A stretch of 64,000 nucleotides of DNA from Caldifarciminota bacterium (GTDB taxonomy: Bacteria; Hydrothermota; UBA3073; JACQXS01; JAGMCI01), in contig JAGMCI010000017.1 in assembly GCA_023129325.1 (NCBI GenBank), positions 77,252-141,251 on the forward strand, read 5' to 3'. Shown piece after piece: positions 8,648-15,786 of the stretch (position 1 is the first letter of the stretch; each line of letters begins with the position of its first letter). The notes beneath the pieces were generated by a model. It was not told the DNA's origin and did not search any database. It worked only from the letters and a program-made list of their open reading frames with translations. The position numbers were made by a program, and so were the translations under genes.

Positions 8648-9352
8648 ATGAAGTATATTAAATCAGAAATCAGAAGTCAGAAGTCAGAAGTCAGAGGGCA
8701 GAGAACATACCTCTTATTTCTGTTTTCTGTTCTCTGTTTTCTGTTTTTTATGAGGTGTGAAATGAGAACTGAAGGACCTGAGATTATTTATCCTGTTGAT
8801 GATACACTGACAAGAGATAATTCTTTTACATTTGAGTGGGAAACATTGAGAAATTATAAAGTATATGAGATACAAATAGCTAAAGATAAGAACTTTTCAG
8901 AAATAGTTAAATACGATAAATGGATATATACTACCCTGTATAGGTATTTTTGTGATACGGAAAGTGGGACTCGCTTCTGGAGGGTGTGTGCTAAAAAAGG
9001 AGACCGGACTGCCTGGTCTTATGCGAAGTTTTTTGTGCTTCCAGAGAGTCCACGACCTTTATATCCTCCAGATGGTGCTACTGTGAACTCAAACGACTCT
9101 TCTGAATGTTATCTGAAATGTGATGTCCCGACATATGTGATGATTTCACATTTTGAGATAGATAATAACGATGGCTTTAGTTCGCCGGAAATTATAGATT
9201 CTATGGAAATAGATACTTCAGGGACTCATAGCACTTATTGTTTTTATGGCAAGCTCGGCAACGGGGATTATTACTGGCGAGCAAGCGAGAAAGATTCAGG
9301 TTCATTTTTCAGTAATTGGTCTGAGGTTAGAAAGTTTACAGTTCAAAAATAA
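8648..9352 (+). CDS. Envelope protein with fibronectin-like repeats, repeat-derived signal peptide
   Basis: A 234-aa protein, one base after LeuD. It has a basic N-terminal stretch (KSEIRSQKSEVRGQR), a hydrophobic core (LLFLFSVLCFLFF) and a cysteine (MRCEM), as in an exported protein or an atypical lipoprotein. The mature part holds two beta-sandwich-like segments (IIYPVDDTLTRDNSFTFEW and PLYPPDGATVNSND), resembling fibronectin-type modules of surface proteins. The whole signal region is encoded by a TCAGAAG/CTTCTGTTTTCTG inverted repeat: one arm gives the charged part and the other the hydrophobic part. No specific function is recognised. Confidence 0.6.
   Translation: MKYIKSEIRSQKSEVRGQRTYLLFLFSVLCFLFFMRCEMRTEGPEIIYPVDDTLTRDNSFTFEWETLRNYKVYEIQIAKDKNFSEIVKYDKWIYTTLYRYFCDTESGTRFWRVCAKKGDRTAWSYAKFFVLPESPRPLYPPDGATVNSNDSSECYLKCDVPTYVMISHFEIDNNDGFSSPEIIDSMEIDTSGTHSTYCFYGKLGNGDYYWRASEKDSGSFFSNWSEVRKFTVQK
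8664..8749. repeat. TCAGAAGTCAGAA ... TTCTGTTTTCTG inverted repeat
   Basis: Left arm: repeated CAGAAGTCAGAAG units and GGCAGAGAAC. Right arm: repeated TTTCTGTTTTCTGTTCTCTG. It codes for the N-terminus of the 8648 gene. Relatives lie at 41128-41181, 48609-48662 and 63686-63732. Confidence 0.85.
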
Positions 9353-9392
9353 AGTAAATTCCTCCACAAAGCATCAGGCAGTCATTTAAAAT

Positions 9393-10487
9393 ATGTTTCG
9401 GGAAATATGGGTTGATGAAAAAGTAAAAGACCTAAAGCTGACTGATAATATCCTGTCAAAAGTTTCAAATATCCCGATAAAATATACTAAGGACTGCTCT
9501 ACGGTTATTTCAAAAATTAAAGCATCTCTTGACCCTGTTAGAAAAGGGAAAAAAGTATTGTTGCTTACTCAAAATAAGGGACCTTTTTTAGTGTCTTGCC
9601 CCGGGACTAAAAATTATGTGTGCTGTGGCTATAAGATATTGAACTTGACTACAAATTGTAATCTTGATTGTAGTTATTGTATCTTGCAAGCTTATTTCTT
9701 CAATAATCCGATAATCCAGATATTTACTAATCTTGATTCAATGAGTAATGAACTTAATTTCCTTAATGATTCATTCTATCGGATTGGGACCGGAGAGTTT
9801 ACAGATAGCCTGTCATTAGATGATATTACAGGGTTTACTAAATTTATTATTCCATTTTTTACTCAAAAAAAGAATGCTATCCTTGAGCTTAAAACCAAGA
9901 CTGCTAATATAAAGAATTTACTAAATATTAAAGACCATAAAAATATAATTATTTCCTGGTCCCTAAATCCACCTAAAATAATAAAAGAGGAAGAGTCTGG
10001 GACTGCTTCACTTTCAAAAAGGCTTGAATCAGCTAATGTTTGCGAAACTCATAAATATGCACTTGGATTTCATTTTGACCCAATTATCAGGTATCCTAAC
10101 TGGGAAAAGGATTACAAAAAGTTAATTGATACCCTTTTTTCAAACATTAACCCCGAACACATAATCTGGATTTCACTTGGCACCTTAAGATTTATGCCAA
10201 CCCTTAAGCCAATAATAGAGGAAAGATTTCCCAATACAAGTATAATTTATGATGAATTTATTACTGGACTTGATGACAAATTAAGATATTTTAAACCTAT
10301 AAGGATAGATATCTATCAAAAAGTTTTAAGCTGGATAAGAGAATATTCAGACAACGTTTTTGTTTATCTTTGCATGGAAAGTACTAACGTTTGGGAAAAA
10401 GTATTTGGCTATCGCCAAACAACTGCAGGGCTATCAAATGCCTTAGATAAAAGAGCAAAAGAATTCTTTAAAAAGGGGGTAAAATGA
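9393..10487 (+). CDS. Radical SAM protein of the spore photoproduct lyase (SPL) family
   Basis: A 364-aa protein with the radical SAM cluster motif CNLDCSYC (CxxxCxxC) at about 90-97 in the SPL context NLTTNCNLDCSYCILQAY. The N-terminal part (LLLTQNKGPFLVSCPGT) and the C-terminal IYDEFITGLDDKLRYFKP also fit SPL-like proteins. True SPL reverses the thymine spore photoproduct using SAM. Homologues occur in non-spore-formers with uncertain substrates, so DNA repair is a family-based inference. Its last four bases overlap the next gene, suggesting co-translation with the Nif3-like protein. Confidence 0.75.
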   Translation: MFREIWVDEKVKDLKLTDNILSKVSNIPIKYTKDCSTVISKIKASLDPVRKGKKVLLLTQNKGPFLVSCPGTKNYVCCGYKILNLTTNCNLDCSYCILQAYFFNNPIIQIFTNLDSMSNELNFLNDSFYRIGTGEFTDSLSLDDITGFTKFIIPFFTQKKNAILELKTKTANIKNLLNIKDHKNIIISWSLNPPKIIKEEESGTASLSKRLESANVCETHKYALGFHFDPIIRYPNWEKDYKKLIDTLFSNINPEHIIWISLGTLRFMPTLKPIIEERFPNTSIIYDEFITGLDDKLRYFKPIRIDIYQKVLSWIREYSDNVFVYLCMESTNVWEKVFGYRQTTAGLSNALDKRAKEFFKKGVK

Positions 10488-11239
10488 AGACTGAAGAATT
10501 AGTAAAATATTTAGATGAACTACTTAAGATTAAGGAAATAGAAGACCCGCTTGTAGATGGACTTATAGTTGAGAATAAGGGGGAAGTGAATAAAGTAACT
10601 ATTGCAGTAGATACTTCCCTTGAAGCTTTTAAGTCTACGAAAGACTTGGGAGCTAATTTTTTGTTTGTCCATCATGGATTTCTGGCTAAAGAAAAGAGCA
10701 TACCTATTACTGGCTTAATGTATAAAAGGGTAAAAATTCTATTGGATAATGATATAGCCCTTTACTGTGCTCATCTTCCACTTGACGCCCATTCTGAATT
10801 TGGTAATAATATACAGGCAGTAAGGTTATTAAATGCTAAAGTAAAGGATGATTTTGCCAGAGAAGGTAATGTAGCAATTGGTAAAGAAATTATTTTTGAC
10901 CCACCTCGTAAATTGGCTGATTTAGTGAAAGAAATAAGTGAAAAATTTGAGACCAAACCAATAGTCTGGGACTTTGGTGCTCCTGAAATAAAGCTTGCTG
11001 CTTATGTAAGTGGGGGAGGGATAAGTTTTCTCAAAGATGCAATTGAGTTAAAATCTGATGTTTTTATAACAGGTGAACCACGACATAGTGCTTACTGGCT
11101 TGCCAAAGAATCAAAGATAAATTGCATCTTTCCAGGTCATTATGCTACTGAAACCTTAGGTGTAAAAGCAATAGGCAAGCACCTTCAAGAAAAGTTTGGT
11201 CTTAAAGTTAATTTTATTAACCTGCCAACAGGCCACTAA
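10484..11239 (+). CDS. Nif3-like dinuclear metal-centre protein
   Basis: A 251-aa protein with the hallmarks of the Nif3/YbgI (GTP cyclohydrolase 1 type 2-like) family: VHHGF at about 66-70, AHLPLDAH at about 97-104, and a C-terminal GEPRHSAYWLAKE...FPGHYATE providing further metal ligands. These toroidal proteins bind two metal ions; their physiological role is still unclear. It overlaps the SPL-like gene by four bases. The pairing with a radical SAM enzyme is suggestive but proves nothing about function. Confidence 0.8.
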   Translation: MKTEELVKYLDELLKIKEIEDPLVDGLIVENKGEVNKVTIAVDTSLEAFKSTKDLGANFLFVHHGFLAKEKSIPITGLMYKRVKILLDNDIALYCAHLPLDAHSEFGNNIQAVRLLNAKVKDDFAREGNVAIGKEIIFDPPRKLADLVKEISEKFETKPIVWDFGAPEIKLAAYVSGGGISFLKDAIELKSDVFITGEPRHSAYWLAKESKINCIFPGHYATETLGVKAIGKHLQEKFGLKVNFINLPTGH

Positions 11240-11289
11240 TAAATTCAAAAATTAAATATCAAAAATCAAAATTACATAAATCTATTTCA

Positions 11290-11320
11290 CCTGCCCGCCG
11301 CACAGCTATGGCAGGCGGGT
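11290..11320. terminator. GC-rich hairpin between convergent genes
   Basis: ACCTGCCCGCC and GGCAGGCGGGT flank a short loop between the Nif3-like gene (+) and the GNAT gene (-). Its place suggests a bidirectional terminator, but the sequence belongs to the GC-palindrome family also found inside genes and has no T-run, so it may be just a repeat copy. Confidence 0.4.
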
Positions 11321-11370
11321 CTATGAGAATCTGCGTGCTAATGTTTGTTTCGTAATGTGTTTTTGGACTT

Positions 11371-11865
11371 TCAGGCACACTCCGTTAATTTCTTCACCAT
11401 GCGAATTTCCAAAGGCGAATATCCTAAGCGATGAAATAAAGTCTGTGCAGGCTCATTGTTTTGTGAAACTGTTAATTCAAGTGTAGAAAAGCCCTTCTGA
11501 GCCGCCCATTCTTCTGTTTTTTCCATTAAAGCCTTGCCAACCCCTGTGCACCGGAACTTTTCCCTAATAGTAATATATTGAATGGTAAGATAGGGTGCTT
11601 CTAAAAAATCGTCGGGATGATTCTCTATAACCCCCATAACAAAACCCAATATCTTCTTCCTTTGTTCAGCCACGAATATAACAGTTTCCTTATCATCAAG
11701 AGCCTTTGTAAATGACTGCTTTTCTGCTGATAGATTGAGTGGCTTCTTTAATTTTTTTCCGAACTTATTAGGAGTAATGTGACATATGTATTTTATGGTT
11801 TCAGCATAGAGAGCAACAATAGAATCCAAATCATTATAATTTGCAAACCGGATTAAAAAATTCAT
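11371..11865 (-). CDS. GNAT-family N-acetyltransferase
   Basis: A 164-aa single-domain protein. The acetyl-CoA-binding motif A is visible as IREKFRCTGVGKALMEKTEEWA (pattern RxxGxG/A with a divergent first position), followed by LELTVSQNNEPAQTLFHRLGY, the usual GNAT motif B. The acceptor substrate is unknown. The start codon lies seven bases after a -10 box, so the mRNA is predicted to be leaderless. It is divergent from the 11948 membrane-protein gene. Confidence 0.8.
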   Translation of the reverse strand: MNFLIRFANYNDLDSIVALYAETIKYICHITPNKFGKKLKKPLNLSAEKQSFTKALDDKETVIFVAEQRKKILGFVMGVIENHPDDFLEAPYLTIQYITIREKFRCTGVGKALMEKTEEWAAQKGFSTLELTVSQNNEPAQTLFHRLGYSPLEIRMVKKLTECA

Positions 11866-11872
11866 CCCATCT

Positions 11873-11901
11873 TATCTATCATATTTCTACATATCTGTCA
11901 A
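11873..11901 (-). promoter_or_regulatory. Promoter of GNAT gene, leaderless
   Basis: On the minus strand TTGACA (complement of 11896-11901) and TAGATA (complement of 11873-11878) are 17 bp apart. The ATG begins at 11865, seven bases beyond the -10 box. Confidence 0.6.
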
Positions 11902-11909
11902 GAATTTCT

Positions 11910-11937
11910 TTGACATATGATTTAGGAATGATACAAT
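11910..11937 (+). promoter_or_regulatory. Promoter of membrane-protein gene, near-leaderless
   Basis: TTGACA (11910-11915) and TACAAT (11932-11937) are 16 bp apart; the ATG is at 11948, leaving a predicted leader of three to four bases. It stands back to back with the GNAT promoter. Confidence 0.65.
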
Positions 11938-11947
11938 AAATTAAGTT

Positions 11948-12754
11948 ATGAAATTTTATTTTTACATAGGATTAGTAATAATTATAGTTTTTGAAGCCCT
12001 GTTATTTGCTGGGGTTAAGTGGGCAGGCATCTTTTTTACCCCTGTGGTCTGGACTGGATATATATTGCTTATGGATGGTATTGTGTTTAAGATTAAACAT
12101 AAATCCTGGATAACCAAAAGGATAAAAACTTTTTTGCTTATGGCTATTCTTTCTGCTGGATTCTGGTATCTATTTGAGTTCTTTAATTTGTTTCTTAAAA
12201 ATTGGACTTATAAAGGATTTCCAGCACCCTGGCTCAGTGCTATAGGAATGACCTGGGCATTTGCAACTATAGGGCCAGGAATGTTTGAGACCACAGATTT
12301 GCTTGAAGCACTGGAAGCATTTAACTTAAGGATTCGGGGATTTAAGATACCCAAGAGTATATTATATATTTTAATTATAATAGGAATAGCTTGCTTCATA
12401 TCAATACTTGTTACCCCTCCTGAAGTAGCAAAATATCTTGCCATCCCTCTATGGCTGGGGTTTATATTTCTATTAGACCCCATTAACTGTCTTAAAGGGC
12501 GAAAGTCAATCCTTAAGGAATGGCAACTTGGCAATTTTCAGAGATTTTTATGCCTCTTTTTTGGGGGACTAATTTGCGGATTTTTATGGGAATTCTGGAA
12601 CTATTGGGCAACTGCCAAATGGATATATCAAGTTCCGTATGCCTTTGGACCCAAAATCTTTGAGATGCCTCTTTTTGGATACTTGGGCTTTCCTCTATTA
12701 GCCCTTGAATACTACGCCTTCTATAGCCTTGTTTTAAGATGGAAAAATAATTAA
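11948..12754 (+). CDS. Polytopic membrane protein with internally duplicated halves
   Basis: A 268-aa inner-membrane protein with seven or eight hydrophobic segments. The two halves look related: GFWYLFEFFNLFLKNWTYKGFP in the first half and GFLWEFWNYWATAKWIYQVPY in the second, each preceded by a basic KRIKTFLL/GNFQRFLC-type stretch, as if the gene arose by duplication. The conserved aromatic W-E/F-N-W pattern could line a cavity, but I do not recognise the family or a function. The gene stands alone, with a near-leaderless promoter of its own. Confidence 0.6.
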   Translation: MKFYFYIGLVIIIVFEALLFAGVKWAGIFFTPVVWTGYILLMDGIVFKIKHKSWITKRIKTFLLMAILSAGFWYLFEFFNLFLKNWTYKGFPAPWLSAIGMTWAFATIGPGMFETTDLLEALEAFNLRIRGFKIPKSILYILIIIGIACFISILVTPPEVAKYLAIPLWLGFIFLLDPINCLKGRKSILKEWQLGNFQRFLCLFFGGLICGFLWEFWNYWATAKWIYQVPYAFGPKIFEMPLFGYLGFPLLALEYYAFYSLVLRWKNN

Positions 12755-12778
12755 AATAACCACAATGTGCAAAAAATC

Positions 12779-12807
12779 TTGACCTATTTATAAAGATATG
12801 ATATATT
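12779..12807 (+). promoter_or_regulatory. Promoter of nucleotidyltransferase gene
   Basis: TTGACC (12779-12784) and TATATT (12802-12807) are 17 bp apart. The predicted leader of about 30 bases holds a purine-rich GAGAAGTGAGAAAG stretch before the ATG at 12846. Confidence 0.5.
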
Positions 12808-12845
12808 TTAATTTTGGAAAAGAGAAGTGAGAAAGTATATTTATT

Positions 12846-13400
12846 ATGGAATTTAAAAAGGTTCTCTCACTACTTATAAAGAATTTCGATAGAGAGGATG
12901 TGAGATACGGACTTATGGGTGGCTTTTCACTTGCAATGCTTGGCATACCACGAACAACAGTAGACCTTGATTTCCTTGTGCATGAAGGCGATTTTAAAAA
13001 AATAGATAAAATAATGAAAATAATGAGTTATAAATTAGTCTTTAAAACCGAAAATGTCTCTCAATATGTAGGTAAAGCATTATCACTTGGTGAAGTTGAT
13101 TTTGTGCATGCATTTAGAAAATACTCAAAAAAGATGTTAAAGCGAGCCCAGGTAAGAAAAATTGATGACCTAACTATTAAGGTATTATGCCCAGAGGATA
13201 TCATTGGACTTAAAATACAGGCAATGATAAATGACCCAACCCGCAAGAATAGAGAACTTGCCGATATTGAATCAATTCTTGATAAATACAAAGACAAGAT
13301 TGATTGGGGATTATTAAATGAGTATTTTCACTTGTTTGGTTTAGATAAAGATTTTAACATATTGATAAAAAGATATGGAGATATTGATAAAGGAAGATAA
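12846..13400 (+). CDS. Nucleotidyltransferase-fold protein (AbiEii/MNT-like)
   Basis: A 184-aa protein with a minimal nucleotidyltransferase signature: LMGGFSLAMLG (glycine-rich turn) followed by TTVDLDFLV, giving the DxD metal ligands at about 38-40. Further on, VLCPEDIIGLKIQAM and ELADIESIL resemble AbiEii-type toxins and related proteins that modify a partner or tRNA. It has its own promoter and overlaps a 64-aa ORF by 26 bases, a two-gene arrangement reminiscent of toxin-antitoxin or MNT modules. Function as a toxin is inferred only. Confidence 0.65.
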   Translation: MEFKKVLSLLIKNFDREDVRYGLMGGFSLAMLGIPRTTVDLDFLVHEGDFKKIDKIMKIMSYKLVFKTENVSQYVGKALSLGEVDFVHAFRKYSKKMLKRAQVRKIDDLTIKVLCPEDIIGLKIQAMINDPTRKNRELADIESILDKYKDKIDWGLLNEYFHLFGLDKDFNILIKRYGDIDKGR

Positions 13401-13569
13401 AAAAGACTTAATAGAAGACGCAAAGTCAACTACGAGACGGGAAGATTTTAGAAAATTAAGTAAGACAAGACACAGGGGCTTTAGTTTAGAATGGCTTGAA
13501 GAGATAACGCGACTTATACCAACAAGTTATCCCAAACATCTCATAAAAGCTGATAAAAACCGCCTATAA
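13375..13569 (+). CDS. Small charged protein overlapping the nucleotidyltransferase gene
   Basis: A 64-aa ORF overlapping the upstream gene by 26 bases in another frame. It is rich in Lys, Arg and Glu (LIEDAKSTTRREDFRKLSK) and ends with an amphipathic EWLEEITRLIPTSYPKHL segment. No family is recognised. Tight overlap and small size suggest a co-translated partner of the nucleotidyltransferase. Usually the antitoxin of such pairs is upstream, so a different relationship is possible. Confidence 0.5.
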   Translation: MEILIKEDKKDLIEDAKSTTRREDFRKLSKTRHRGFSLEWLEEITRLIPTSYPKHLIKADKNRL

Positions 13570-13596
13570 AATGGGAACTGACTGCTTTTAGCCACA

Positions 13597-13637
13597 CCTG
13601 CTCGTTGTCCGTTAACTAATGGGCCATGGCAGGCAGG
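13597..13637. repeat. GC-rich imperfect palindrome
   Basis: CCTGCTCGTTGTCCG...CATGGCAGGCAGG lies just after the small ORF, ahead of the methyltransferase promoter. It belongs to the CCTGCC/GGCAGG family but its arms have diverged. Confidence 0.55.
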
Positions 13638-13699
13638 AATGAACACAGATTTAACAAACTTTTGAATTTACTTTATAATTATAAATTGGTACAGTTTAG

Positions 13700-13728
13700 T
13701 TGCTAAAATAAGACGTTACCCTTATAAT
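13700..13728 (+). promoter_or_regulatory. Promoter immediately at a start codon
   Basis: TTGCTA (13700-13705) and a perfect TATAAT (13723-13728) are 17 bp apart. The annotated ATG at 13732 is only three bases past the -10 box, so the transcript would begin at or just inside the start codon. Confidence 0.5.
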
Positions 13729-13731
13729 ATT

Positions 13732-14496
13732 ATGACAAAAGAAATTGAAAAATGGTGGAATGAAGTATCCTCAGGTTATCAAAAAGATGCTCAGATTCAT
13801 ACAAGATCTGCACACTACGGTCCTTATGCTCCTGATGAAAATAAGTTGAAATTATTGGGAACTGTTAGAGGGAAGAAAATCATAGAAATAGGTTGTGGTG
13901 GCGGTCAATGTTCAATAGTCTTTGCAAAGCAAGGAGCAAAATGTACTGGAATTGATATATCAGTGGAGCAATTAAAATTTGCAGAAAAACTAGCAAAGAG
14001 AAACAAAGTTAAAGTTAAATTCGTACATGGAATATTTCAAGATCTAAATCAGTTTAAATCAAATAGTTATGATATAGTTTTTTCTGCATTTGCACTTCTA
14101 TATTCTTCGGATATATTAAGTATTTTCAAACAAGTTTACAGAATTTTAAAGAAAAATGGAATTTTTGTCTTCAGTTTAAATCACCCTTTTTATGATACAG
14201 TTAACCCAAAAACTTTTAAAATTGAAAATAGGTATTTCAAAACTGGAAAACACATAGAGATAGAAACTTGGCCGGACGGAACAAAACACAAGTTTGTTAT
14301 GTATAAAAGGAAAGTTAGCGATATATTTAATGCTCTGGTAAAATCCAAATTTTTCGTTGAAAAGATTATTGAGCCTTTGTATGTAAAAAAACAAAAAGCG
14401 TGGAGAGTCAAGAAAATATGGAAAGAAATATATCCAGAAAAGTTAGTTAAATTAATTGGTCCAACAATTATTTTTAAAGCGAAAAAAATAAAATAG
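13732..14496 (+). CDS. Class I SAM-dependent methyltransferase
   Basis: A 254-aa protein. Motif I is IIEIGCGGGQCSIVFAKQG at about 49-67, motif II-like CTGIDISVEQL follows, and YDIVFSAFALLYSSD and VYRILKKNGIFVFSLNHP mark the later Rossmann strands. This matches the Methyltransf_11 group (UbiE/COQ5-like small-molecule methyltransferases). The substrate is unknown. It is a single gene between the nucleotidyltransferase pair and the convergent ddl operon. The C-terminal half is unusually lysine-rich. Confidence 0.75.
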   Translation: MTKEIEKWWNEVSSGYQKDAQIHTRSAHYGPYAPDENKLKLLGTVRGKKIIEIGCGGGQCSIVFAKQGAKCTGIDISVEQLKFAEKLAKRNKVKVKFVHGIFQDLNQFKSNSYDIVFSAFALLYSSDILSIFKQVYRILKKNGIFVFSLNHPFYDTVNPKTFKIENRYFKTGKHIEIETWPDGTKHKFVMYKRKVSDIFNALVKSKFFVEKIIEPLYVKKQKAWRVKKIWKEIYPEKLVKLIGPTIIFKAKKIK

Positions 14497-14600
14497 CGTG
14501 CCTTCCCACCACCGAGTTACAGCATAACTTTCTCACTTTGTTCGAACCTTTTATAATTTGTGTAATCTATGGCTATTTTTTTCTCTGTGTGCTCTGTGGT

Positions 14601-15701
14601 TTATAATAAGTTCTTTGTTTCTCGGTGTCTTTTTAGAGCTAAGTCAATTAACTTTGTGATTAATTCAGAGTAGGGGACACCACTTGCTTCCCAAAGCATA
14701 GGATACATACTTATAGGTGTGAAGCCGGGAATTGTGTTTATTTCATTAACAAAAACCTTTTGGGTTTTCTTTTCTAAAAAGAAGTCAACCCGTGCCATCC
14801 CGGCACAGTCAATGGCTGTAAATGCTTTAATAGCTAACTCTTGGATTTCTTTTGTCTTTTCAGGAGACAAATTAGCTGGTATAATCAATTTACTACCGTC
14901 TAATAAATATTTTGCCTCATAATCATAAAACTCATTACAAGGGACAACTTCACCAAGCACAGATGCTTTTGGCTCATCGTTTCCCAGGACTCCACATTCA
15001 ATTTCTCTTACGTCAATAAATTCTTCAATAATAATTTTTCTGTCATATTTTGAGGCTTTTAACATAGCGTCTTCTATTTCTGATACATTATGCGCTTTGG
15101 AAATACCAACACTTGAACCTGTATTTGCAGGCTTAATAAAACAGGGGAAGTCAATATCTTTTTTAATTTGGTCAATAATTTGTGATTTCCTTTTTAACCA
15201 AATTTTGCTTAAGATACCAGAATATTTGAGGACAGGCAGATTATGATGTTCAAATGCAGATTTCATAGCAATTTTATCTAACCCCAAAGCAGAGGCAAGA
15301 ATACCTGCTCCTACACAGGGTAGAGATGCTAATTTCATAAGTCCTTGAACACTGCCATCTTCTCCAAAAGCACCATGAAGGATGGGAAATACTATATCAA
15401 GTTTTTGAATAGTTTTATCATTTAACTTAACGAATCCTTTTATTTCAGGGTCTCCAACAAGCACAAGGCTTTTTTCTTCATCTTTCAAAAGTCTATCTTC
15501 CAATAACTTTTGGCTTGTCTCCAGTAAGGAGTGCGAACTTGTCAAAGATAGCCATCTTCCTTGTTTTGAAATCATAATTGGAATGACTTCAAATTTTTTC
15601 TTATCTATTGCCTTAAGGATACCAGCCGCGGAGGTAAGTGATACATTATGCTCAGCACTTCTACCCCCAAATATTATTCCAACTCTAATTTTACGCTTCA
15701 T
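14601..15701 (-). CDS. ddl: D-alanine--D-alanine ligase
   Basis: A 366-aa ATP-grasp enzyme that joins two D-alanines for the peptidoglycan stem. The N-terminus VGIIFGGRSAEHNVSLTSA is the Ddl signature; HGAFGEDGSVQG, CFIKPANTGSSVGISKA (ATP binding), ARVDFF and FVNEINTIPGFTPISMYP (metal and product site) are all present. FYDYEAKYLL carries the Tyr found in D-Ala-D-Ala rather than depsipeptide ligases. It is the last gene of the minus-strand run starting at lysS, away from the main mur cluster at 53-64 kb. Confidence 0.92.
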   Translation of the reverse strand: MKRKIRVGIIFGGRSAEHNVSLTSAAGILKAIDKKKFEVIPIMISKQGRWLSLTSSHSLLETSQKLLEDRLLKDEEKSLVLVGDPEIKGFVKLNDKTIQKLDIVFPILHGAFGEDGSVQGLMKLASLPCVGAGILASALGLDKIAMKSAFEHHNLPVLKYSGILSKIWLKRKSQIIDQIKKDIDFPCFIKPANTGSSVGISKAHNVSEIEDAMLKASKYDRKIIIEEFIDVREIECGVLGNDEPKASVLGEVVPCNEFYDYEAKYLLDGSKLIIPANLSPEKTKEIQELAIKAFTAIDCAGMARVDFFLEKKTQKVFVNEINTIPGFTPISMYPMLWEASGVPYSELITKLIDLALKRHRETKNLL

Positions 15702-15706
15702 TTTAA

Positions 15707-15786
15707 ACCACGGATTGCACAGATTTACACAGATTTCACTGAAATAGTTTTTTTCTTAATCCGTTTAATCCGTGTAATCTGTGGTT
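15707..15786. repeat. Large CACAGATT inverted repeat overlapping a gene end
   Basis: ACCACGGATTGCACAGATTT on the left and ATCCGTGTAATCTGTGG on the right form an imperfect hairpin of about 80 bases. On the minus strand it encodes the last 21 residues of the tryptophanase-like protein and the spacer before ddl. Confidence 0.8.
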
